Positions 1-4,935 of a stretch of DNA of 7,407 nt are shown here, piece after piece; positions within the stretch are counted from its first letter, which is position 1, and each line of letters opens with the position of its first letter. Below the pieces are notes generated by a model. The model had not been told where the DNA came from, did not search any database, and saw only the letters and a list, made by a program, of their open reading frames with translations. The position numbers and the translations under genes were made by a program. Source of the DNA: Solobacterium sp. (GTDB taxonomy: Bacteria > Bacillota_I > Bacilli_A > Erysipelotrichales > Erysipelotrichaceae); NCBI GenBank assembly GCA_016291725.1, contig JAEEYJ010000174.1, positions 1-7,407 on the forward strand, given 5' to 3'.

Positions 1-587
1 ACTATACGATCGGCTTCGATACTGCCTGCAATACAGCGATTGAATGCATTGACCGTCTGAGGGATACCATGCAGTCACATGAGCGCTGCTCGGTTGTCGA
101 GGTCATGGGACGGAATGCCGGCTTCCTGGCCCTCTATGTCGGTCTCTCGGTCGGTGCGACTGTTGTACTGATCCCGGAGAAAAAATATGATCCGGTCAAG
201 GATGTCATAGAGAAGATCCAGAGTTCCCGCCTGACAGGCAAGACGCACTTCATGGTCGTGGTGGCAGAAGGTGCCGGCAGCGCATACGATGTAGCCAACA
301 TCATCCGGGAAGGCACAGGCATTGATCCCAGAGTGACCGTCCTCGGACACATCCAGCGCGGTGGTTCTCCGAACGCAAGAGACAGGGAGACGGCTACCCG
401 GATGGGCTACTACGCTGTCAAGGCACTGGTGGAAGGACGTCCCAACCAGATCATCGGCATCCGGGCAGGAGAGATTGTCGAAACACCGGTGGAAGAAGCG
501 CTGCAGATGAAGAAAAAGCTGCAGATGGACCGCTATACCATCCTGGAAGTCATGTCCAGAGCATCTACGAAGAAAATGGATGAGTAA
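1..587 (+). CDS. pfkA: ATP-dependent 6-phosphofructokinase, C-terminal part (5' end outside window)
   Basis: Transfers phosphate from ATP to fructose 6-phosphate, the committed step of glycolysis in the cytoplasm. The reading frame is open from base 3 and gives 194 residues before TAA at 585-587. The bacterial enzyme is about 320 residues, so roughly 130 N-terminal residues, including the ATP-site loops and catalytic TIDND motif, lie left of the window. Visible family landmarks in order: YTIGFDTACNT; IDRLRDT and SHER (sugar-phosphate arginine of the neighbouring subunit); VVEVMGR (fructose 6-phosphate binding); VVVAEG with its sugar-binding Glu; and VTVLGHIQRGGSP with the substrate-contacting His and Arg. 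The ATG at base 69 is internal (Met of RDTMQSHE), not the start. Residues aligned with the allosteric ADP/PEP site differ from the B. stearothermophilus enzyme (see findings). A hairpin terminator follows directly and the next gene is convergent, so pfkA is the last gene of its transcript. Identification is secure. Confidence 0.97.
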   Translation, partial: YTIGFDTACNTAIECIDRLRDTMQSHERCSVVEVMGRNAGFLALYVGLSVGATVVLIPEKKYDPVKDVIEKIQSSRLTGKTHFMVVVAEGAGSAYDVANIIREGTGIDPRVTVLGHIQRGGSPNARDRETATRMGYYAVKALVEGRPNQIIGIRAGEIVETPVEEALQMKKKLQMDRYTILEVMSRASTKKMDE

Positions 588-589
588 CT

Positions 590-618
590 AAAACTGCAGG
601 AATGACCTGCAGTTTTTT
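590..618 (+). terminator. Rho-independent terminator after pfkA, probably bidirectional
   Basis: Eleven-base-pair perfect stem AAAACTGCAGG (590-600) with CCTGCAGTTTT (606-616), a five-base loop AATGA and a six-T run at 613-618. It starts three bases after the pfkA stop. The A-run at the foot of the left arm becomes a T-run on the minus strand, so it can also stop the convergent ROK transcript. Confidence 0.92.
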
Positions 619-631
619 ATCTCTTTCTATG

Positions 632-711
632 AATCAGCAGCCATGGTTCTTCGGCAGCACGTTTATGCCGAAATACAGTCTCAATCAATAGCCATGGCTC
701 TTCGGCAGCAT
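632..711 (-). repeat. Imperfect direct repeat of the ROK gene 3' end (632-660 and 683-711)
   Basis: Two 29-base units 51 bp apart match at 25 of 29 positions by eye, and all four differences are transitions. Unit 683-711 contains the ROK stop codon and its last eight residues (MLPKSHGY then TGA). Unit 632-660 lies past the stop and in the same frame reads VLPKNHGC then TGA. The stretch between the units (661-682) is weakly similar. It may be a decayed 51-bp in-frame duplication or the remnant tail of a lost tandem paralogue. Confidence 0.8.
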
Positions 712-1587
712 CGCTGCACCGATGAGGCCGGGCTCTTCCAGCTGCGCAATAACGAACGGTGTATCATGAAGCGCCTCATGCGTAATCATGCGGTAGCGCT
801 GCAGCATGGGCTCCAGGAACACATCGGCGGATTTCATCATGCCGCCGCCGAGAATGAACATATCCGGGTCTGCCAGCGCTGCTATGGACGCAAACATCTG
901 CGCAAGATCGTTGACCGCTTCTTCTACGATGGACTGCGCAATTTCATTGCCCTGGGCTGCCAGCGCGAACACTTCACCGGCATGCTGGATGTTCAGCTCA
1001 CTGAGCCGTTCGCGTCCTTTGCGGGATACAGCTGTTCCGCTGGCTTCGTTCTCCACAGCACCGGGTGCCAGATGATTGTATTTGCTGCGGGACGTGCCGA
1101 CGATCATATTGGCAATCTCTCCGCCGTATCCATGCTTGCCGGAAAGGCATTTGCCGTTGACAATCAAGCATCCGCCGATCCCTGTGGATATCGTGACATA
1201 CATAACAACCGGAAGCCCCTTACCATCACCGACCAAAGCTTCCGCCAGACCGGCTACGTCCGCATCGTTCTCGATGAAGGCAGGCATCCCGAATTCATCA
1301 GAGAGCTCCGTCGCAATGGGATAGCCTGTGAATCCGGGCAGATTGGTCGCCATGGTCATGGATCCGGTCTGCTGGCTGCACGGTCCGGGAACACCGACAC
1401 CGATGGCGGTGCACTTTTCCCAGCCGTCCAGCTGCCTCACCATCTGCTTGATGTTCGCCATAACCTTTTCCGGTCCTTCCTTGGCATAGCTGGGACTTTT
1501 GATCTGCTGCAGGACTTCACCGTCCTCCGTGACGATTCCAACCCGGACATTGGTGCCGCCCAGATCGATTCCGATGTATGTTTTCAT
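685..1587 (-). CDS. ROK-family sugar kinase (glucokinase-like), zinc motif absent
   Basis: 300 residues, normal ROK length; likely phosphorylates a hexose such as glucose with ATP in the cytoplasm, but the substrate cannot be read from sequence. Visible: ATP phosphate loop GIDLGGTN (6-13), GVGVPGP (63-69), ENDAD (106-110) with the presumed catalytic Asp108, STGIGG (134-139), GGEIAN (155-160) and ILGGGM (245-250). Where family members usually carry GEIGH and CxCGxxGCxE, this protein has GEIAN and YNHLAPGAVE (170-179): the zinc-binding His and three Cys are all replaced, while the Glu of GCxE is kept as Glu179. No helix-turn-helix precedes the kinase domain, so a ROK repressor is unlikely. The start at 1587 is chosen because AGAGG at 1597-1601 lies nine bases upstream; the Met at 1596 would abut that site, and the open frame farther upstream lies inside the preceding gene. 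It follows the membrane-protein gene by 17 bp and is probably its operon partner. Confidence 0.92.
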   Translation of the reverse strand: MKTYIGIDLGGTNVRVGIVTEDGEVLQQIKSPSYAKEGPEKVMANIKQMVRQLDGWEKCTAIGVGVPGPCSQQTGSMTMATNLPGFTGYPIATELSDEFGMPAFIENDADVAGLAEALVGDGKGLPVVMYVTISTGIGGCLIVNGKCLSGKHGYGGEIANMIVGTSRSKYNHLAPGAVENEASGTAVSRKGRERLSELNIQHAGEVFALAAQGNEIAQSIVEEAVNDLAQMFASIAALADPDMFILGGGMMKSADVFLEPMLQRYRMITHEALHDTPFVIAQLEEPGLIGAAMLPKSHGY

Positions 1588-1596
1588 ATGATTCAT

Positions 1597-1601
1597 CCTC
1601 T
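1597..1601 (-). promoter_or_regulatory. Shine-Dalgarno site deciding the ROK start
   Basis: AGAGG on the minus strand within GGAAAGAGG. It sits nine bases before the ATG at 1587 but directly against the alternative in-frame ATG at 1596, so 1587 is the better start; the protein then begins MKTYIGIDLGGTN, as is typical for ROK kinases. Confidence 0.75.
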
Positions 1602-1604
1602 TTC

Positions 1605-2339
1605 CTATAGTATAGCAGAGAGCAGTTTCAGCAGTGTGAACTCTACGACACACAGTACTGCAAGAGGGATATAGCAGGGGATCAAATACCAGAAAACGGC
1701 AGGATTCCGGCTGAACAGTTTTTCCAGAATAAAGTTGTCCGGGGAGAAGGTGAAGGCGTAGTTCGCTTCCCGATTGATACCGGTATTCCGAAGCACAATA
1801 TTGGTTATATGCGCCGTCACCAGCAAAGCCGTAACCACACCAAGAAGTGCAGGGATATCCCTGTACTGCGGTGTATACAGACCGAAGGTAAAGAAACACA
1901 AGGAAGTACAGGCCAGCAGACCATGGTTGCCGTAGAAACCGAGTGCCTGAAGGCTGAAGAATTTCAGATTCCGGCTCTGCGCATCAGGCATCAGAAAAGC
2001 CAGCACTGCACAGAACAGGCCAATGGATACGCAGTATGCCCTTGCGGCATTGGAAGGCACCGCAGCCGCGTAGACACTTATGAGCGTCGATAGATTGCAC
2101 AGATGGCAGGGGAGCTCATCCCAGAAGCGGAAGATCCTGCTGTAGCGGATCATCGTTAGCTTGTACAGAAAAAGGAATAACAGACCGCCGATACTGATGA
2201 ACAGCAGAAATACTCTTCTGTCAGGCAGATCCATTGTCCGGGCTATATGCGTCAGTACGAACAGGAGCACTATGACAGTCAGTAGAATGAACCACCAGGC
2301 TGCGTTTCCTGTCCGGATGCAGGTTTCATTTTTCATCAT
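1605..2339 (-). CDS. YwaF/TMEM164-like integral membrane protein (TIGR02206 type)
   Basis: 244 residues with about seven hydrophobic segments, roughly at 14-33, 43-63, 79-95, 101-117, 128-153, 161-184 and 213-241. The family pattern is visible: ELPCHLCNL (75-83) with a conserved His-x-Cys, a FLMPD turn (115-119), FYGNHG (135-140) with the conserved His in the next segment, and NYAFTFSP near 193-200. Bacterial members such as B. subtilis YwaF have no settled function. Human TMEM164 has been described as an acyltransferase of ether phospholipids with a catalytic Cys in a comparable position; extending that here is inference. The N-terminus reads MMKN, with tandem ATGs at 2339 and 2336 and no good Shine-Dalgarno site. 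A -10-like TACAAT ends only four bases before the first ATG. The gene ends in TAG 17 bp before the ROK start, so the two are probably cotranscribed. Confidence 0.82.
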   Translation of the reverse strand: MMKNETCIRTGNAAWWFILLTVIVLLFVLTHIARTMDLPDRRVFLLFISIGGLLFLFLYKLTMIRYSRIFRFWDELPCHLCNLSTLISVYAAAVPSNAARAYCVSIGLFCAVLAFLMPDAQSRNLKFFSLQALGFYGNHGLLACTSLCFFTFGLYTPQYRDIPALLGVVTALLVTAHITNIVLRNTGINREANYAFTFSPDNFILEKLFSRNPAVFWYLIPCYIPLAVLCVVEFTLLKLLSAIL

Positions 2340-2343
2340 CTCT

Positions 2344-2349
2344 ATTGTA
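2344..2349 (-). promoter_or_regulatory. Candidate -10 box before the YwaF-like gene
   Basis: TACAAT on the minus strand, a five-of-six match to the sigma-A -10 consensus, followed by AGAG and then ATGATG. No convincing -35 lies 16-18 bp upstream. If used, transcription would start at or within the tandem ATGs, giving a leaderless mRNA. It lies between the RNase J terminator and this gene, where a promoter is expected. Confidence 0.45.
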
Positions 2350-2365
2350 GCACTGTACAGGTATG

Positions 2366-2390
2366 AAAAATCCCTTCATTGAAAGGGATT
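2366..2390 (-). terminator. Short hairpin terminator after the RNase J gene
   Basis: On the minus strand AATCCCTT (2390-2383) pairs with AAGGGATT (2376-2369) across a six-base loop, and with the end of the arm a five-T run is formed. The left arm overlaps the RNase J stop codon TAA (2391-2389). The stem is only eight pairs, so some readthrough into the downstream membrane gene is plausible. Confidence 0.65.
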
Positions 2391-4185
2391 ATGCTCTGTG
2401 CATCTGTTTGTTCTGCAGTTCCTCCATCGCCGCCTTCTGGTTCAGTATGACCGGAATGACGATCGGATTCCGCTTGGTTTTCTGATAGAGGAAGGGTTCC
2501 AGCGAACCGCGGATGGTATTCTTGATGTCATTGAAGGTGATCCTTTGCTGCATCTTTGTCTTCAATGCATCATACAGCAGGACTTCTGCTTCCTTGAGCA
2601 GCGTCTGGTTGTCCTTGATGTAGACGAAACCGCGGGATACAATGCTCGGCCGGCAGAGTATCCGGTTGTATCGGGAGTCGATGGTCACTATGACGGCGAC
2701 CATGCCGGAATTTGCCAGGATCTGGCGGTCTTTGACCACCAGCGTGGACAGACCGGACGCATCGTTGCCGTCAACATATACCGCATCTGTCTGGATGCGT
2801 TCGTTGGCAATGAAGCATTCTCCGTCCCGCATGACGACGATATCACCGTTGGAGCAGATCAGGCAGCGTTCCGGGTCAATGCCGCATACCTGTGCTGTAT
2901 AGGCGTGCTGGACCAGCATCTTGTATTCACCGTGGATCGGCATGAAGTACTTCGGTTCGATCAGGTTGAGCATCAGTTTCTGCTCTTCCTGCGGCGCATG
3001 CCCTGTCGTATGCAGGGAGGTCAGCGGCGAGTTGACGATGACGTTGGCGCCGATCCGTGTCAGTTTGTTTACGACAGAACCCACCGATGTCGCGTTTCCG
3101 GGAATCGGATTCGATGAGAAGATGACCGTATCGCCCGGAATGATTTTCAGGAACCGGTGTGTACCGTTGGCAATCCGGCTCAGAGCGGCCATGGGTTCAC
3201 CCTGGCTGCCTGTACACACGATGCAGATCCGGTTCGGCGGCAGCGTATTCAGTTCATTGCCCGTAATGAAGCTGTCATCCGGTATGCGGATGACACCGTT
3301 CTTCCGCGCAATCTCTACCACATTTTCCATGGAGCGCCCGAAGATCGCAACCTTGCGGTTGCAGGATACGGCACCCTCCAGGATCTGGTTCAGACGCATG
3401 ACATTGGAAGCGAACGTGGATACCAGCAGACGTCCCGGGGTTTTCCGCATCTGTTCCAGGAGGGTGGCGGCGACTTTCCGTTCGGAGATGGAAAAGCCGG
3501 GGACACCGGAGTTGGTGGAATCACTCATAAGGAGGGTGACACCGATCTGTCCCATATAGGCCATCTTCTGGAAATCGCTCTTCTCACCGATCGGTGTAAA
3601 GTCGAACTTGTAGTCACCGGTTTCCACAGCCCGGCCGTTCGGGGTATTGACAAATACACCGAGGGAGTCCGGGAAGGAATGGATGGTATTGTAGAAACCG
3701 ACATCGAAGTACTTTGTCTGGATGTGGCTGGCTTCATCAATGGTAAGGATCCGGCAGTTCCGCAGCAGACGGTGTTCTTCCAGCTTCTTTTCGATCAGCG
3801 CTTTCGCAAAGCGGGGCGCGTAGATCTCTTTAAGATGTATGGACTGCAGGAAAAAAGGAATCGCCCCGATGTGGTCTTCATGACCGTGGGTGATGATCAT
3901 TGCTTTGATCTTTGCCTGGTTCTTGACCAGATAGGACCAGTCCGGTATGACATAGTCGACACCGGGAAGGGATTCTCCCGGGAACAGGACGCCGCAGTCG
4001 ATGATGATGATTTCATCATCATGCTCAAAACAGTACATGTTCTTGCCGACTTCTCCGAGCCCGCCCATGGCGTAGACAAGGGTGTCGGTTTTCCTGTTGA
4101 TTGTTTTTCTGCTGAAGTCGATGTCTGTAATTCGTGTATGATGAACCGGTCTGGATCTTTGCCTGGAATCTTCGTTGATTTTCAT
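2389..4185 (-). CDS. Ribonuclease J (metallo-beta-lactamase / beta-CASP RNase)
   Basis: 598 residues; an RNase with endonuclease and 5'-to-3' exonuclease activities in this family, central to mRNA decay and RNA maturation in Bacillota. After an N-terminal tail the fold starts at LVYAMGGLGEVGKN (36-49). Zinc ligands are intact: HGHEDH (100-105), His169 in HSFPDS, Asp191 in ETGDYKFD and His418 in PIHGEYK. The beta-CASP insert runs about 235-400 and contains the SNPIPGN signature (358-364). HTTGHAPQEE (392-401) carries the 5'-phosphate-pocket His, and a C-terminal domain typical of RNase J runs about 485-585. The start is supported by GAGGT six bases upstream (4192-4196). B. subtilis RNase J1 is about 555 residues; most of the excess is some 25-30 polar, basic residues at the N-terminus. 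It has its own promoter near the end of def and a hairpin at its stop. J1 and J2 types cannot be separated by eye, so no number is assigned. Confidence 0.96.
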   Translation of the reverse strand: MKINEDSRQRSRPVHHTRITDIDFSRKTINRKTDTLVYAMGGLGEVGKNMYCFEHDDEIIIIDCGVLFPGESLPGVDYVIPDWSYLVKNQAKIKAMIITHGHEDHIGAIPFFLQSIHLKEIYAPRFAKALIEKKLEEHRLLRNCRILTIDEASHIQTKYFDVGFYNTIHSFPDSLGVFVNTPNGRAVETGDYKFDFTPIGEKSDFQKMAYMGQIGVTLLMSDSTNSGVPGFSISERKVAATLLEQMRKTPGRLLVSTFASNVMRLNQILEGAVSCNRKVAIFGRSMENVVEIARKNGVIRIPDDSFITGNELNTLPPNRICIVCTGSQGEPMAALSRIANGTHRFLKIIPGDTVIFSSNPIPGNATSVGSVVNKLTRIGANVIVNSPLTSLHTTGHAPQEEQKLMLNLIEPKYFMPIHGEYKMLVQHAYTAQVCGIDPERCLICSNGDIVVMRDGECFIANERIQTDAVYVDGNDASGLSTLVVKDRQILANSGMVAVIVTIDSRYNRILCRPSIVSRGFVYIKDNQTLLKEAEVLLYDALKTKMQQRITFNDIKNTIRGSLEPFLYQKTKRNPIVIPVILNQKAAMEELQNKQMHRA

Positions 4186-4191
4186 GGCTTT

Positions 4192-4196
4192 ACCTC
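4192..4196 (-). promoter_or_regulatory. Shine-Dalgarno site of the RNase J gene
   Basis: GAGGT on the minus strand, six bases before the ATG at 4185. It supports the longer N-terminus, because the next homologous block (LVYAMGG) starts only at residue 36. Confidence 0.7.
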
Positions 4197-4262
4197 AGAA
4201 TCGTTTAAAAACACAGATGATGGTGATTCGATGATAGGAGTAATGGACTGCTTAATAACAGA

Positions 4263-4271
4263 ATTATAGCA
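4263..4271 (-). promoter_or_regulatory. Extended -10 promoter of the RNase J gene
   Basis: TGCTATAAT on the minus strand is a perfect extended -10 element (TGn plus TATAAT). It lies immediately past the def stop (4274-4276). No good -35 is seen at 17 bp, which extended -10 promoters can tolerate. The predicted start near 4256 gives a leader of about 70 bases that is poor in G and shows no obvious stable hairpin or riboswitch. Confidence 0.65.
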
Positions 4272-4273
4272 TA

Positions 4274-4840
4274 CTATACAGAGATTGCGCCCGGCACATT
4301 CGGCCAGGGATTCTCTTTATTGATATGGTCGTAGAACAGCACTCCTTCGAAGTGGTCCAGTTCGTGCTGCAGAACAATGGCCAGATAACCTCTGGCCCGG
4401 ATGGAGATCTCCCGGTCCGTCAGGGCGTCATACGCTTTGACGGTCACCCGTGCGCTGCGTACGACATACCCTTCATGAACTTTGGCTACGGACAGGCAGC
4501 CCTCACCGGATTCCAGATAGGCCTTCTGAAGGGACTTCGATACAATCCGCGGATTGACAAGCATGTATTCATAGACGACTTCCTGATCGTTCTTGTCGGT
4601 ATCGCGTACAATGACGGCCGTCATGCGCTTGGGCACGCCGACCTGGATGGCAGAGATGCCCACTGCAGGGCGGAGATTGTCCCGTTCAGCGATTTCCGGA
4701 TCCGTGGAATTCTTTACATACATGTACATATCCTGCAGCAGGCTGCGGTCCTCTTCCGACAGGGGAAGGGGGACGGGCTCGGATTTTCTGCGGATGAAAG
4801 GGTCTGTATCTTTTATAATCGTATCATTGTTGATGATCAT
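4274..4840 (-). CDS. def: Peptide deformylase, type 2
   Basis: Removes the formyl group from the N-terminal Met of new proteins at the ribosome, using a bound metal (usually Fe or Zn). 188 residues, the length of Gram-positive type 2 enzymes. The three family motifs are present: AVGISAIQ (59-66) with Gln66, EGCLS (113-117) with metal ligand Cys115, and QHELDH (158-163) with ligands His159 and His163 and catalytic Glu160. The insertion around NSTDPEIAERDNLRP (44-58) is typical of type 2. Motif 1 is slightly unusual: the common first Gly is Ala59 and the usual A-A-P is S-A-I. The start at 4840 is preceded by GAGGT nine bases upstream. It has its own divergent promoter facing away from ftsW and ends 88 bp before the RNase J gene. 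def and RNase J genes are also close together in B. subtilis. Confidence 0.96.
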   Translation of the reverse strand: MIINNDTIIKDTDPFIRRKSEPVPLPLSEEDRSLLQDMYMYVKNSTDPEIAERDNLRPAVGISAIQVGVPKRMTAVIVRDTDKNDQEVVYEYMLVNPRIVSKSLQKAYLESGEGCLSVAKVHEGYVVRSARVTVKAYDALTDREISIRARGYLAIVLQHELDHFEGVLFYDHINKENPWPNVPGAISV

Positions 4841-4860
4841 ACTGTATTTACCTCGTTCCT

Positions 4861-4889
4861 ATTTTATGTGCATGTTCCGGGATTGTAAA
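4861..4889 (-). promoter_or_regulatory. def: Sigma-A-type promoter of def
   Basis: Minus strand: -35 TTTACA (4889-4884), a 17-bp spacer and -10 TAAAAT (4866-4861). Each hexamer matches consensus at four or five positions and the spacing is ideal. The predicted start near 4854 falls at the Shine-Dalgarno sequence GAGGT (4854-4850), giving a leader of only about 14 bases. Confidence 0.65.
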
Positions 4890-4919
4890 GGTGAATTGAT
4901 AGCCTGTACGAGCGTGTCA

Positions 4920-4928
4920 TGGTAGAAT
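4920..4928 (+). promoter_or_regulatory. Extended -10 promoter of the ftsW-rsmD-coaD operon
   Basis: TGGTAGAAT is an extended -10 element. A TTGATA that would make a good -35 is at 4896-4901, but the 21-bp spacer is too long for normal use. The box ends seven bases before the ATG at 4936, so the predicted transcript starts at or next to the start codon. Its upstream flank is back-to-back with the def promoter. Confidence 0.55.
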
Positions 4929-4935
4929 AGAGCAT

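Noticed and set aside
685..687. TGA read as Trp (Mollicutes code), joining the ROK gene to the downstream tail copy
   Set aside because: TGA also ends the SEDS and rsmD genes at normal lengths with tight overlaps, and tryptophan is TGG throughout, so TGA is a stop here.
1609..1614. TATACT on the minus strand as an internal -10 box for the ROK gene
   Set aside because: No -35 lies at 16-18 bp (the nearest, TTCACA, is 20 bp away), and the sequence encodes the last residues of the upstream gene; cotranscription is simpler.
643..1674. 343-codon plus-strand open frame opposite the ROK kinase
   Set aside because: The antisense frame overlaps a clear ROK gene, has no recognisable motif and lacks a convincing ribosome site.
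1588..1899. N-terminal extension of the ROK open frame to 404 residues
   Set aside because: The extra part lies inside the membrane-protein gene in another frame, resembles no domain, and the Shine-Dalgarno site at 1597-1601 points to ATG 1587.
4001..4022. Perfect 10-bp inverted repeat with a 2-bp centre inside the RNase J gene
   Set aside because: It arises from the codons for His-Asp-Asp-Glu-Ile-Ile-Ile-Ile-Asp, a conserved protein stretch, so no operator or hairpin role needs to be invoked.
3157..4269. 370-codon open frame on the plus strand opposite the RNase J gene
   Set aside because: It is antisense to a complete, motif-rich RNase J gene. The translation shows no domain and its length follows from codon bias of the true gene.
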